A DNA stretch of 64,000 nt from Paenibacillus borealis (GTDB lineage: Bacteria; Bacillota; Bacilli; Paenibacillales; Paenibacillaceae), in contig NZ_CP009285.1 of the NCBI RefSeq assembly GCF_000758665.1, forward strand, positions 3,596,001-3,660,000, given 5' to 3'. Below are positions 43,136-52,641 of the stretch, one piece after another. Each line of letters begins with the position of its first letter. The first letter of the stretch is position 1. Under the pieces are notes generated by a model, which was not told the origin of the DNA, did no database searches, and worked only from the letters and a program-made list of their open reading frames with translations. A program made the position numbers and the translations under genes.

Positions 43136-44045
43136 TCCGGCTCTCCTGTTCATTCAGCAGATTCATTAATTTCTGGCATCTGATCCTAACCTTCTCTTTC
43201 AGCCATTTGGGGGACAGAATTCCGGTCCATTCCGAGCTGAACAGCTGCCCCAGAAAGGCATCCGTGTCATAAAACTCAATTTCATAGACATCTCCGTCGG
43301 TGGAGCGGATGGTATAACCTCCCCATGAGGAATCCGCAGGTGTCCCGCTCAGCCTGATTCTGGCTGTGAACGGCTTCAGCTGTTTATTCTGTCCCGGGGG
43401 AGCAACTGAGAATTCTTCGTCCGCTGCAAAATATCTGTCCGTCAGTTTCAACTGCTGGATCTCAGTCAAGTTAAAGAGCTCTGTCCGGGAATTCCCTTCT
43501 ACGGCAGCAACCACATAATCTTCCTCCAGACGGTGGCTCAGCTTCAGTGGACAGAGATATAATTCCCGGGGGTGATCCGGCTGCTTCCGGCAGAGGATGT
43601 GGACTACCCTTCGTGTTTGAATAGCTTGCTCTAAGAGCCCGATAACCTGCAAACGCCGGGCATCCACTTCAAACACAGGCAGCATGAATTCCCCCGGCTG
43701 CTGGGGCTGATCTGTGAATCGTTCCAGCAGGCCGCCGACTCTCCGGATAGTCTGGCCGTTCTCATAATCATAATGGCTGTAACGGTAAGCCAGATATTTC
43801 AATACCCGCTGCTCTTCGTCGGTGATATACAGATGAGGCAGCACAAAGCTGTTATCCTCGTACATATACCCGCGCTGGCTGGCCACATACCGGAGTGGAG
43901 CCCGCAGAGATTCCGCCATATATTCAATATCCCGCTGCGCCTGGCGCCTGGAGATCTCGAATTGCTCCGCAAGAATATTACTGTTCGGATAACAGGCATT
44001 TCTGATTTGCTGGTCAAACCACTGAATACGGTGAATATGGCTCAT
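43125..44045 (-). CDS. WYL-domain transcriptional regulator
   Basis: A 306-residue regulator: N-terminal helix-turn-helix (RIQWFDQQIRNACYPNSN; FEISRRQAQRDIEYMAESL) of the DeoR/HTH_11 type, central WYL domain near residues 130-205 (AIQTRRVVHILCRKQPDH; ELYLCPLKLSHRLEEDYVVAAV) and a C-terminal WCX-like domain (FTARIRLSGT). WYL domains bind nucleotides or small ligands. ATG at 44045 follows AAAGGAG by about 9 bases; the frame extends upstream but without support. It leads the operon with the two BtrH-like paralogues and probably regulates it. Confidence 0.85.
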   Translation of the reverse strand: MSHIHRIQWFDQQIRNACYPNSNILAEQFEISRRQAQRDIEYMAESLRAPLRYVASQRGYMYEDNSFVLPHLYITDEEQRVLKYLAYRYSHYDYENGQTIRRVGGLLERFTDQPQQPGEFMLPVFEVDARRLQVIGLLEQAIQTRRVVHILCRKQPDHPRELYLCPLKLSHRLEEDYVVAAVEGNSRTELFNLTEIQQLKLTDRYFAADEEFSVAPPGQNKQLKPFTARIRLSGTPADSSWGGYTIRSTDGDVYEIEFYDTDAFLGQLFSSEWTGILSPKWLKEKVRIRCQKLMNLLNEQESRSDH

Positions 44046-44169
44046 GCGGCTCCGCTCCTTTCTGTCAGATTTCAGTATAGCGTCTGATGAACTTCCACCG
44101 CAACAAGGCAAAGATGCCGCCCTGGCTCCATGCATGAAGCATGAAGCCGGGCGGACATCAGGGTTGTGC

Positions 44170-44358
44170 CTACTTGGTTACGGCATCTACTTTGGCTTGC
44201 GGCGCCTTGTCACAGCGCTTGCAGACCTTCAGAACTTCACCATCAGACTTTACTTTTGTGTAGAGCAGCTTAATTCTGGTTGTTCCGCAGACCGGGCAGG
44301 TGCCGCGGCCATGGGAGGGCAGGGTCCAGAGTACCCGTCCGCGTTTTGTTTTTACCAT
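44170..44358 (-). CDS. Small zinc-ribbon protein
   Basis: A 62-residue protein with two CxxC pairs: CPVCG near residue 21 and CKRC near residue 48, a zinc-ribbon layout. The N-terminus MVKTKRGRVLWTLPSHGRGT is basic and conserved-looking in Paenibacillus. It may bind RNA or a ribosomal partner, but no activity can be inferred. The start at 44358 has GAGGA 8 bases upstream. Confidence 0.7.
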   Translation of the reverse strand: MVKTKRGRVLWTLPSHGRGTCPVCGTTRIKLLYTKVKSDGEVLKVCKRCDKAPQAKVDAVTK

Positions 44359-44417
44359 TTGTGTAGTCCTCATTTCAGCAATTTGAATGTTACTGGTCCA
44401 GTATAAAACAGCTGATA

Positions 44418-44585
44418 CGACATAAAATGTCGCATTAGATTCATAATTCTAAGAGGAAGGCCTCTGGTCCGCCTAACGAATGCTCCAGCCGGAACGGTTC
44501 GGTTAAACGGATCGTAATTGACGGGAAACCCGCCAAGCCCTTAGACTAGACTGGACATCGATCAGGGCAAGTTGGCCGGTGCCCT
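44418..44585 (+). other. Chain of small hairpins before the sugar-sensing operon
   Basis: In order: CGACAT-AAA-ATGTCG (44418-44432), AGAGG-AAGG-CCTCT (44452-44465), GAAC/GTTC near 44491-44500, CGGG-AAA-CCCG (44522-44532), and AGGGCA (44564-44569) with TGCCCT (44580-44585) followed by TTACTTCTT. The last could act as a weak terminator or attenuator. No known riboswitch pattern is recognised. The gap 44359-44615 holds nothing else I can see. Confidence 0.35.
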
Positions 44586-44615
44586 TTACTTCTTGTCTTG
44601 AAAGGGGTTACATAT

Positions 44616-45629
44616 GTGAAAAAGCTCTGGCTCGTCTATGTGCTGCTGATTGGCATCTTCCTGATCTACGTGCTGAATTACAAGCAGCAGAGTGATTCGG
44701 CAGATCCGTGGGAGACAGCCGGACTGCGCGGGAATATTGAAGATAAATATGTGATGGTTACGTTCCAGATCGGTATTGATTACTGGAAAAGCGTACTGAA
44801 GGGCTTCGAGGATGCGGCAGAGGAGCTTAATGTGTCCGTGGAATATCACGGCTCGACCCAGCATAATGCCAATGAACAGATGACCGTGCTGGAGCAGACC
44901 ATCGCCAAGAAGCCGGCGGGGATTGCGATTTCGGCGGTGAATTCCAAGCTGCTCACGGCGACAATCAACAAGGCGGTGGAGGCCGGCATTCCGGTAGTAT
45001 TATTTGATTCGGGAGCGCCGGACAGCAAGGCCTACTCCTTCCTGGGGACGGATAATTATAATGCCGGAACCCAGGCCGCACACAAGATGGCTGAGCTGAC
45101 CGGCAGCAAAGGTGAAGTGGCCATAATCACCACGCCTGACCAGCATAATCATCAGGAACGGACAGATGGGTTCAGGGATACCATCCGCAGTCAATATCCG
45201 GAGATGACGCTTGTGGCCGTCAAGAATGGCCGGGGAGACCAGGTGGCCTCGCGGGAAGCTGCCGAACAGCTGCTGGCCGGGTACCCGCAGCTGGCCGGGA
45301 TTTTTGCTACGGAATCTAATGGCGGCATCGGTGTGGCGGAGGCGGTAGATGCAGCTCACGGAACCGGCCCGGCACCGCAGATTATCAGCTTCGATACCGA
45401 TAAGGGTACACTCGATCTGGTGAAGGAAGGCAAGATTGCTGCAACCATGGCCCAGGGAACCTGGAATATGGGCTACTGGTCGCTGACAGAGCTGTTTCAT
45501 CTGCACCGTGACCTGGAAGCGGACCCTGAAGCATATGCCAACAATAAGCCGCTGCCCGTACCGGATACGGTCGATACCGGGATAGATGTGGTCACACAGG
45601 TGAACGTGGATAATTATTATGCCAAGTAG
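44616..45629 (+). CDS. Membrane-anchored sugar-binding protein (XylFII/RbsB-like), probable sensor partner
   Basis: A 337-residue periplasmic-binding-protein type 1 domain with an uncleaved N-terminal membrane segment (LWLVYVLLIGIFLIYVLNY) and no lipobox. It contains YVMVTFQIGIDYWKSV, KKPAGIAISAVNS, and GTDNYNAGTQAAHKMAE, the sugar-binding pattern. It is directly followed by a YesM-type kinase and YesN-type regulator. In clostridia an anchored XylFII binds xylose and signals through LytS/YesN; the same role is inferred here. GTG at 44616 follows AAAGGGG by 8 bases. Confidence 0.85.
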   Translation: MKKLWLVYVLLIGIFLIYVLNYKQQSDSADPWETAGLRGNIEDKYVMVTFQIGIDYWKSVLKGFEDAAEELNVSVEYHGSTQHNANEQMTVLEQTIAKKPAGIAISAVNSKLLTATINKAVEAGIPVVLFDSGAPDSKAYSFLGTDNYNAGTQAAHKMAELTGSKGEVAIITTPDQHNHQERTDGFRDTIRSQYPEMTLVAVKNGRGDQVASREAAEQLLAGYPQLAGIFATESNGGIGVAEAVDAAHGTGPAPQIISFDTDKGTLDLVKEGKIAATMAQGTWNMGYWSLTELFHLHRDLEADPEAYANNKPLPVPDTVDTGIDVVTQVNVDNYYAK

Positions 45630-45653
45630 GCTGCGGAAGAGGGGGAGCGGGTC

Positions 45654-47519
45654 ATGCGCAAGGGCAGCCTGAACATGGAGAAGCTGAAGCTGAACAATAT
45701 GCCGATCCGCTACAAGCTGATTATTCACTTTTTGCTGATCAGCATTCTGCCTTCCATCGGGCTTGGGCTGCTGATTGGCTGGACCGTTGACCGGATCGTG
45801 GAGGAACAGAGCAACGAGAACACGGTGCAGCTGATCGGCAAAGTGAATACGGCGATTGAGAACGATGTGGAGAATCTGCAGAAGATTACCTATCTGATTT
45901 CGTTTGACCCCGGTGTGCAGGAATTTCTGAATGGTAATGTGACGGGTAACGGACAGCCGGACAGTACTGCGGGCAACGGGGAGTCTGCGGAATATAACAT
46001 CCGCAAGTTTCTGCAGGGCTTCACTACGCTCAGCTCCGAGATTGCCGGGATTATGCTGGTCAATAGTGAAGGCGATTTCATCAGCAATGAGATGTATACC
46101 CGTTCCGGTACCCAGCTGACGGAGGAAGCCTGGTACAAGCAGGCGGCGGAGAACAAGGGGATCTTCAAGATTGTCGGGCACCCTTACGGCCGCGCTGTAA
46201 TGTCCCATGTGGATTATAAGGAGAGCGAGGTGGTCTCCGCCGTACGGGCGATTGTTGATCCTGAAACGCAGGTTGTGCAGGGCGTGGTGCTGGTCGACCT
46301 GAAGCTGCGGGTCATTGCCGAGACGGCCAGAGATGTCACACTGGGCAAGACGGGCTACCTGACGGTGGTGGACGACAACGGGGAGATGATCTACGCGCCG
46401 CAGCACCCTTTTATGCAAAAGATTCCGGCAGGCCTGTTCACCGAGTCTTCGGGTATCACCTCGGAAATCGTGGACGGCCGCCATTTGCAGCTGATCTACC
46501 GGACGTCCCCCTTTACAGGCTGGACAACGATGGGCGTGTTTCCGATGGATGAGTCAGCCTTTGGGGTGCGCGAGATTACCTTCAATGTCGTAACCTTCGT
46601 GTTTGTAGTCTGTATGCTGGGGATGACGGCATCCTTCTATCTCGCATATTCCATATCCCGTCCGATCGGACAGCTGGCCTCCTTCATGAGCAAGGCGCAG
46701 TCGGGCGATCTGACGATCCGCTACTGGGGGAACCGTTCCGATGAGATCGGGCTGCTGGGGCGCAGCTTCAATACCATGCTGGCCCAGATTGGCCGGCTGT
46801 TATCCCTGACCGAACTGCAGGCGCGGCAAAAGAGGGAAGCGGAGCTGCGCAGTCTGCAGGCGCATATTAAACCGCATTTTCTCTATAATACGCTGGATAC
46901 GATTCACTGGATGGCCCGCAGTAAAGGGGCGGAGGATATTGCCGAGGTGGTGCAGTCCCTGTCCAAGCTGTTCCGGCTGGGCTTAAGCAAAGGGAGCGAT
47001 ATGATTCCGCTCTCCGATGAACTGGAGCATATCGTCAGTTATCTGAAGATCCAGCATGTCCGCTACAGCAGCAAGCTGTCGTATTCCATCGAAGTGGAGC
47101 CGCAGCTTCAGGAGCTGTATGTGCTCAAGCTGCTGCTGCAGCCGATGGTGGAGAATGCGATCTATCACGGCATTAAGGAACGCCGCGGCCCCGGACATCT
47201 CTCTATACAGGTCACCGAAAGGGAGAATGAGCTATACCTTACGGTTCGCGATGACGGAGCGGGAATCACTCCGGAGCGGTTGATTCTGCTGAAGCAGCGG
47301 CTTGATACTGTAGGGACACAGGACAGCGGGCATACGGAGACAGAAGCGCCGCTGCCGGATAGCACGGGGAGCGGTTACGGCATTCTGAACGTGCAGGCAC
47401 GGATTAGACTAACCTATGGGAAACCGTATGGTATTACGATTGAAAGTGAGCCCGGAAGCGGCACGGTTGTAACCGTCCGGCATCCGGTGGTCCGTGACAG
47501 TTATCCTGAGAAGGATTAA
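45654..47519 (+). CDS. Sensor histidine kinase, YesM/LytS type
   Basis: A 621-residue kinase: first membrane segment near residues 20-40, extracellular sensor (dCache-like) domain to about 300, second membrane helix near 306-330, HAMP (SISRPIGQLASFMSK), His_kinase domain with phospho-acceptor H408 in AHIKPHFLYNTLD, and HATPase with N-box PMVENAIYHGI and GSGYGILN. It should phosphorylate the AraC-type regulator encoded 21 bases downstream. The neighbouring sugar-binding protein is the probable input. Confidence 0.93.
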   Translation: MRKGSLNMEKLKLNNMPIRYKLIIHFLLISILPSIGLGLLIGWTVDRIVEEQSNENTVQLIGKVNTAIENDVENLQKITYLISFDPGVQEFLNGNVTGNGQPDSTAGNGESAEYNIRKFLQGFTTLSSEIAGIMLVNSEGDFISNEMYTRSGTQLTEEAWYKQAAENKGIFKIVGHPYGRAVMSHVDYKESEVVSAVRAIVDPETQVVQGVVLVDLKLRVIAETARDVTLGKTGYLTVVDDNGEMIYAPQHPFMQKIPAGLFTESSGITSEIVDGRHLQLIYRTSPFTGWTTMGVFPMDESAFGVREITFNVVTFVFVVCMLGMTASFYLAYSISRPIGQLASFMSKAQSGDLTIRYWGNRSDEIGLLGRSFNTMLAQIGRLLSLTELQARQKREAELRSLQAHIKPHFLYNTLDTIHWMARSKGAEDIAEVVQSLSKLFRLGLSKGSDMIPLSDELEHIVSYLKIQHVRYSSKLSYSIEVEPQLQELYVLKLLLQPMVENAIYHGIKERRGPGHLSIQVTERENELYLTVRDDGAGITPERLILLKQRLDTVGTQDSGHTETEAPLPDSTGSGYGILNVQARIRLTYGKPYGITIESEPGSGTVVTVRHPVVRDSYPEKD

Positions 47520-47540
47520 GGAAGAGGAGGATATCCGAGC

Positions 47541-48776
47541 ATGCCGGAGAAGTGGAAAGTAATGATTGCCGACGATGAAGGGATTATCCGTGAAGGCATC
47601 CGCCAATGCGTAGACTGGGATAGCCTGAGTATGACTGTGGTAGCTGAAGCAGAAGACGGTGAAGAGGCGCTGGAGCTGGCGGTGCACCATTCCATTCATA
47701 TTGCACTGGTTGATCTCAACATGCCGATTATGCATGGAATGGAACTGATGAGACAGCTGAGAGAACAGTTGCCCGGCTGCAAAATCATTGTTATCACCGG
47801 CCATGATGAATTCTCCTATGCCCAGGAGTCGATCCGCCTGCAGGTGAATGACTATATTCTGAAACCTGCTGAGCCGAAGCAGCTGATGCAGGTACTCCGC
47901 GGTGTCCGGGGGGAGCTGGAGTCGGAGAAGCAGCAGAGCCAGCATCTGCAGCAGGCCTCCCGGCAGCTGCAGAAGAATTTCCCGCTGCTGCGCGAGCGCT
48001 TCTGCCAGGAATGGCTGGACGGGAATCTGAGCCAGGCGGAGATCAGGGAGCAGCTGCAATTCCTGCAGCTGCCGCCGGAGCGGCCGGAGCGGATCGGCAT
48101 TATCCGCTGGAGATGGGAAGGCCAGCATCCGGGGATGAAGGAGAACGAACGCCAGCTGTTCCTGTTCGCGATCGAGAATATCATCACGGAGCTGCTGGAG
48201 CCGTATACCAAGGTGATCTTCCGGGATACCGCCGGACTGATTGTTATTCTGCTGTGGGATGACGCAGGCGAGCAGGTACTTGCCGGAGCTGAAGGTGCTG
48301 TGCGCAGCAATCTCAAAATTGCTGTAGAAGTCGGCACCCGGCTTGTACAAGGGGAGATCACAGAGCTTGCTTCAGCCTACCGGAACTGCCGGGTGGCCCT
48401 GGCCAAAGAGCAGCCGCTGTCACCTCTCGTCCGCCGGGCGAAGCAGTATATACAGGAGCATTACAGCGAATATGGGCTTACCCTGGAGGGGATGGCCGGC
48501 CAGCTTCTGGCCTCACCTGTATATCTCAGCCGCCTATTCAAGCAGGAGCTGGGCGAATCCTTCGGCACGTATTTGACGCAAATACGAATCCGCCGGGCCA
48601 CCCAGCTGCTGCATTCAACAGAGCTGAGCATCCATGAGGTGGCTGAGCAGTCGGGGTATGAGACGCAGCATTATTTCAGCACCGCGTTCAAGAGGCAGAC
48701 CGGCGTGTCGCCCCTGCAGTTCCGCAAAGGGGTGCAGCCTGAGGATGGGGGTGACGGCAGGCGCAGAAAAGAGTAG
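47541..48776 (+). CDS. Response regulator, YesN type (receiver plus AraC HTH)
   Basis: A 411-residue regulator: receiver domain (residues 1-125) with phosphorylation site D58 (VDLNMPIMHG), a middle linker of about 170 residues, and a C-terminal AraC double helix-turn-helix (LASPVYLSRLFKQELGESF; VAEQSGYETQHYFSTAFKR). It is expected to activate the transporter genes that follow. Preceded by GAGGAGG. Confidence 0.94.
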   Translation: MPEKWKVMIADDEGIIREGIRQCVDWDSLSMTVVAEAEDGEEALELAVHHSIHIALVDLNMPIMHGMELMRQLREQLPGCKIIVITGHDEFSYAQESIRLQVNDYILKPAEPKQLMQVLRGVRGELESEKQQSQHLQQASRQLQKNFPLLRERFCQEWLDGNLSQAEIREQLQFLQLPPERPERIGIIRWRWEGQHPGMKENERQLFLFAIENIITELLEPYTKVIFRDTAGLIVILLWDDAGEQVLAGAEGAVRSNLKIAVEVGTRLVQGEITELASAYRNCRVALAKEQPLSPLVRRAKQYIQEHYSEYGLTLEGMAGQLLASPVYLSRLFKQELGESFGTYLTQIRIRRATQLLHSTELSIHEVAEQSGYETQHYFSTAFKRQTGVSPLQFRKGVQPEDGGDGRRRKE

Positions 48777-48812
48777 GATGTTCATATATACATACCGCAA
48801 GGGGTGCGCAAC

Positions 48813-49136
48813 TTGGAAGAAGTCAATTCTATGAGCAATACCGGAACAGCCGGCGAATACAGGCAAGCTGCACTGGGCAGCATCGAAGTCCTGGAGTTGT
48901 GTCTGGAGAAATTTGCGTTCACGGAGCTTACCAGACAGCAGATGAATCAGTTTTTCAGACTGTCCTCAGGGCCTGCGGAAGCGGAGAATATCACCAGAAG
49001 AATCTCGGGTGTTTATATGGCTTTCTTAAGCAAGACCAATTTCAAACTCAAGACTGCAGAGAGTAATAGTCTCCTGTTCACCCAATTGAAGCAGGAGCTG
49101 GAAGAGATCAAGACAGCACTCCGTGAGCTGGATTAA
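48813..49136 (+). CDS. Hypothetical protein, small, soluble, helical
   Basis: A 107-residue protein of unknown function between the regulator and the transporter. It is predicted almost all-helical, with TRQQMNQFFRLSSGPAEAENITRR in the middle and a charged, coiled-coil-like end (LKQELEEIKTALREL). TTG at 48813 has AAGGGG 8 bases upstream and is preferred to the ATG at 48831 and the GTG at 48804. Confidence 0.6.
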   Translation: MEEVNSMSNTGTAGEYRQAALGSIEVLELCLEKFAFTELTRQQMNQFFRLSSGPAEAENITRRISGVYMAFLSKTNFKLKTAESNSLLFTQLKQELEEIKTALRELD

Positions 49137-49241
49137 GCTTCACAATATGCAGGCTACCAAATATTCAGTTGATGACAAGAAACCGCCGATTCGCCGATGA
49201 ACGCGTGTGCTTCCGTTGGAGGGGGCGATGTAGAAGGATTA

Positions 49242-49270
49242 AGCCAGCCGGAAACTTCCGGCTGGCTTCT
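49242..49270 (+). terminator. Hairpin after the regulator operon
   Basis: AGCCAGCCGGAA (49242-49253) and TTCCGGCTGGCT (49256-49267) form a perfect 12-bp stem with a two-base loop, then TCTTG. The short T content makes it a moderate terminator. Confidence 0.6.
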
Positions 49271-49272
49271 TG

Positions 49273-49760
49273 CTGCGCCGTACCCCTAATCACCACCCCG
49301 CAACATACACGTCACTGTGCGTTTGACGCCTCACACATCACACTGTGCAACAGTATCGCCACCCCGCTGCACACAGCCTGTACACTGCTTGTACACCATC
49401 ACCTGCACCATGACTCTATGGTTCCCGCTCAGCGGCCATCACTCAGCGCCGCCACCCTACGCCGTCCACACAGCGCTACACAGTCGTCATTCCAAGCTTG
49501 CCGCGTGCTGCACCACACTCAGTATGGGTTTCCCTATCCGATCAGTTGCTACGGACATGAGATGCCTTATTTGCGCGCAAACGTGCATTTTCCGGGGGGA
49601 ATGGACCTGAGAGCACTTATTCCCCTCGGGCAAACAGATTTCGGAGTATTAACTGCACTTAAAGGCTCTGGTGTCCGTTAGCAATATAAAGCATGCAGTT
49701 TGTTTGAAATAAACTCTGCTGTGTCCGTTAGCATCAATTGGATTAACAATTCAACCATTT
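49273..49760. other. Odd-composition intergenic region with internal direct repeats
   Basis: A gene-free stretch before the sugar transporter. 49273-49520 is C-rich on the plus strand and full of short CAC, CACC and ACAC tracts. 49555-49680 is more structured, and an exact 13-bp direct repeat, GTGTCCGTTAGCA, starts at 49671 and again at 49721, 50 bases apart. It may be a decayed element or a composite of intergenic repeats. A 170-codon open frame runs through it but has no ribosome site or recognisable protein. Confidence 0.5.
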
Positions 49761-49916
49761 ATTCAGCCTTCAGATGCTCCGCGCGACAAAAGTTCTGATT
49801 TTATAAAAACAGTAGTCTGAGTGTAAATACGCCCCATAGCCCCCGTTGCTATACTCAACATGTCACACGGGAGCACTCGTGGAAGACAACAGAATAGTCC
49901 AGGGGGTAGTGCAGGA

Positions 49917-51005
49917 ATGAAAAAATATTCAGTGATCACGTTGCTACTAACACTCGTACTTATCTTATCCGCATGCGGCAGCAACGGGAATTCATCAAAC
50001 GGCACAGATGCGTCCAAAGGCAAAGTAGGCATTGCAATGCCTACGAAATCCTCGGAACGCTGGGTGAATGACGGCAACAACATGGTGAAGGAGTTCGAGA
50101 AGCTGGGTTACGGCACCGATCTGCAGTATGCCGAGGATGTCGTGGAGAACCAGGTATCCCAGATCGAGAATATGATCACCAAAGGCGTGAACGCGATTGT
50201 AATCGCTTCAATTGACGGGGAGGCCCTGACGGATGTGCTGCAGAAGGCGCATGATGCGGATGTCAAAGTTATCGCTTACGACCGTCTGATCAAAAAAAGT
50301 GAATACGTAGATTACTATGCAACCTTCGATAATTTCAAGGTGGGCGTGCTGCAAGGCTCCTACATTGAAGAGAAGCTTGGCCTGAAGGACGGCAAAGGCC
50401 CGTTCAATATCGAGCTGTTCGGCGGATCGCCGGATGACAACAATGCCTACTTCTTCTTCGACGGAGCGATGTCGATCCTGAAGCCGTATATCGATTCCGG
50501 CAAGCTGGTTGTCCGCAGCAAGCAGCTTACGATGGATCAGGTAGCTACGCTGCGCTGGGACGGTGCCGCGGCCCAGGCGCGGATGGATAACCTGCTGAGC
50601 GCTAACTATGCCAGCGATAATCTCGACGCTGTATTGTCTCCTTACGACGGCATCAGCATCGGCATTCTCTCCTCCCTGAAGGGTGTGGGGTATGGTTCGG
50701 GCGACAAGAAGCTTCCGGTAGTAACCGGTCAGGATGCTGAACTGGCTTCGGTGAAATCCATTCTGGCCGGAGAGCAGACGCAGACCGTATTCAAGGATAC
50801 CCGTGAGCTGGCCAAGAAAGCGGTGGAGATGACCGAAAGCGTGCTGAAGGGGACGGAAGCGGAAGTCAACGATACCACAACCTACGACAATGGTGTCAAA
50901 ATCGTTCCGTCCTACCTGCTGGAGCCGGTGTCTGTGGATGCTGGCAACGTAGACAAGGTGCTGGTAGACGGCGGCTATTATACCAAAGATCAGCTGGGAG
51001 AGTAA
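49917..51005 (+). CDS. Multiple-sugar-binding lipoprotein, ChvE/XylF type
   Basis: A 362-residue lipoprotein with lipobox LSAC (Cys20). The binding domain shows [45 protein letters not shown] and VTGQDAEL, a pattern specific to ChvE/XylF-like xylose/galactose/arabinose-binding proteins. It is the first gene of the transporter unit and is probably the main capture protein. ATG at 49917 with AGGGGGT upstream; a longer frame from 49860 would bury the signal peptide. Confidence 0.92.
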   Translation: MKKYSVITLLLTLVLILSACGSNGNSSNGTDASKGKVGIAMPTKSSERWVNDGNNMVKEFEKLGYGTDLQYAEDVVENQVSQIENMITKGVNAIVIASIDGEALTDVLQKAHDADVKVIAYDRLIKKSEYVDYYATFDNFKVGVLQGSYIEEKLGLKDGKGPFNIELFGGSPDDNNAYFFFDGAMSILKPYIDSGKLVVRSKQLTMDQVATLRWDGAAAQARMDNLLSANYASDNLDAVLSPYDGISIGILSSLKGVGYGSGDKKLPVVTGQDAELASVKSILAGEQTQTVFKDTRELAKKAVEMTESVLKGTEAEVNDTTTYDNGVKIVPSYLLEPVSVDAGNVDKVLVDGGYYTKDQLGE

Positions 51006-51105
51006 CCGGCTGCCAGTTATATAGCGGCCAACCGGCGGCAGTCAGGAATCAGGGCAGCCGCCGGCAGCCGCTGCACAGTCATAAGGAAAGCTGGGTGAGA
51101 GACAC

Positions 51106-52635
51106 TTGAGTGAATATATCTTGGAGATGAAAGGCATTACGAAGATATTCCCCGGCGTCAAAGCGCTCGCGAATGTCAATCTGCAGGTTAAGGCAGGCGA
51201 GATCCACGCCCTCTGCGGGGAGAACGGAGCCGGTAAGTCCACGCTGATGAAGGTGCTTAGCGGAGTGTACCCGCATGGTACCTACGAAGGGGATATTTTG
51301 TACCAGGGACAGGTATGCCAGTTCAAAGATATCAAGGACAGTGAAGGCCTTGGCATCGTCATTATCCATCAGGAGCTGGCGCTGATTCCGTATTTGTCGA
51401 TTTCGGAGAACATCTTCCTCGGCAATGAGCAAGCACGGCGCGGGGTGATCAACTGGAACGAAACGACGGTGAAGACCAAGGAGCTGCTTACAACCGTCGG
51501 CCTTAAGGAATCGCCGTTTACCGGAGTATCAACGATAGGTGTCGGCAAGCAGCAGCTCGTAGAGATCGCCAAGGCGCTCTCCAAGGAAGTGAAGCTGCTC
51601 ATTCTCGACGAACCGACGGCGGCGCTGAACGAGGATGATAGCGAGAACCTGCTGCTGCTCATTCTGGAGCTGAAGAAGCGGGGGATTTCCTCAATTATCA
51701 TTTCCCACAAATTGAACGAAATCGAGAAGATAGCGGATTCTGTAACCATTCTGCGCGACGGACAGACCATTAAGACGCTGGATATGAAACGCGATGCAGT
51801 TACTGAAGATGTGATTATTAAGGGCATGGTCGGGCGCGATCTGACGAACCGTTATCCGGAACGGATGCCGGAGCTGGGAGAGACGATCTTCGAGATCCGT
51901 AACTGGGAGGTCTATCACCCCACACAGCAGGACCGCAAAATGCTGGACCAGATCAATCTGCACATCCGGCGCGGCGAGGTAGTCGGCATTGCCGGGCTGA
52001 TGGGCGCGGGACGTACAGAGCTGGCGATGAGTGTGTTCGGCAGGTCTTACGGCAAACGGATCAGCGGACAGATCTTTATGCACGGCAAAGAGGTCCAGCT
52101 GAATAATATCAGCCAGGCCATTGAGAACGGACTGGCCTATGTCACTGAGGACCGCAAGCAATATGGGCTCATCCTGATCGACGATATCAAACGTAACATT
52201 TCACTAAGTAATCTGAAGAAGCTGTCCCGCCGCGGCGTAATCAATGAGAATGAGGAAGTGCTGGTCGCCGAGGAATACCGGAAGAAGCTGAACATCAAGA
52301 CGCCGAGCATTCTGCAAAAAACAGTGAATCTCAGCGGCGGCAACCAGCAGAAGGTGGTGCTCAGCAAATGGATTTATGCCCAGCCGGATATTCTGATCCT
52401 GGATGAGCCTACCCGCGGAATCGATGTAGGGGCCAAATACGAAATATACTCCATCATTAACAGTCTGGCAGCAGAGGGTAAGGGTGTGCTGGTCATTTCA
52501 TCTGAACTGCCGGAAATTATCGGGATGTGCGACCGGATATACACGATGTGTGAAGGGCGTATCAGCGGGGAAGTGGAACGCAGGGATGCATCGCAGGAGC
52601 TGTTGATGAAATTTATGACACGAAGCAGGGGGTAA
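51106..52635 (+). CDS. Sugar ABC transporter ATP-binding protein (XylG/GguA/MmsA type)
   Basis: A 509-residue protein with two ATPase domains. The first has Walker [10 protein letters not shown]; its signature is degenerate ([12 protein letters not shown]). The second has the degenerate Walker A-like GLMGAGRTE but a good signature [14 protein letters not shown] and Walker [15 protein letters not shown]. This is the norm for carbohydrate uptake transporter-2 ATPases. TTG start at 51106. It overlaps nothing and lies 100 bases after the binding protein gene. Confidence 0.93.
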   Translation: MSEYILEMKGITKIFPGVKALANVNLQVKAGEIHALCGENGAGKSTLMKVLSGVYPHGTYEGDILYQGQVCQFKDIKDSEGLGIVIIHQELALIPYLSISENIFLGNEQARRGVINWNETTVKTKELLTTVGLKESPFTGVSTIGVGKQQLVEIAKALSKEVKLLILDEPTAALNEDDSENLLLLILELKKRGISSIIISHKLNEIEKIADSVTILRDGQTIKTLDMKRDAVTEDVIIKGMVGRDLTNRYPERMPELGETIFEIRNWEVYHPTQQDRKMLDQINLHIRRGEVVGIAGLMGAGRTELAMSVFGRSYGKRISGQIFMHGKEVQLNNISQAIENGLAYVTEDRKQYGLILIDDIKRNISLSNLKKLSRRGVINENEEVLVAEEYRKKLNIKTPSILQKTVNLSGGNQQKVVLSKWIYAQPDILILDEPTRGIDVGAKYEIYSIINSLAAEGKGVLVISSELPEIIGMCDRIYTMCEGRISGEVERRDASQELLMKFMTRSRG

Positions 52636-52641
52636 CACCGC

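Noticed and set aside
45000..46484. 494-codon frame antisense to the binding protein and kinase genes
   Set aside because: It spans two well-supported genes on the other strand and has no motif.
49169..49681. 170-codon plus-strand reading frame
   Set aside because: It runs through a hairpin and a CAC-rich tract, has no ribosome site and gives a His/Cys/Pro-rich sequence with no family likeness.
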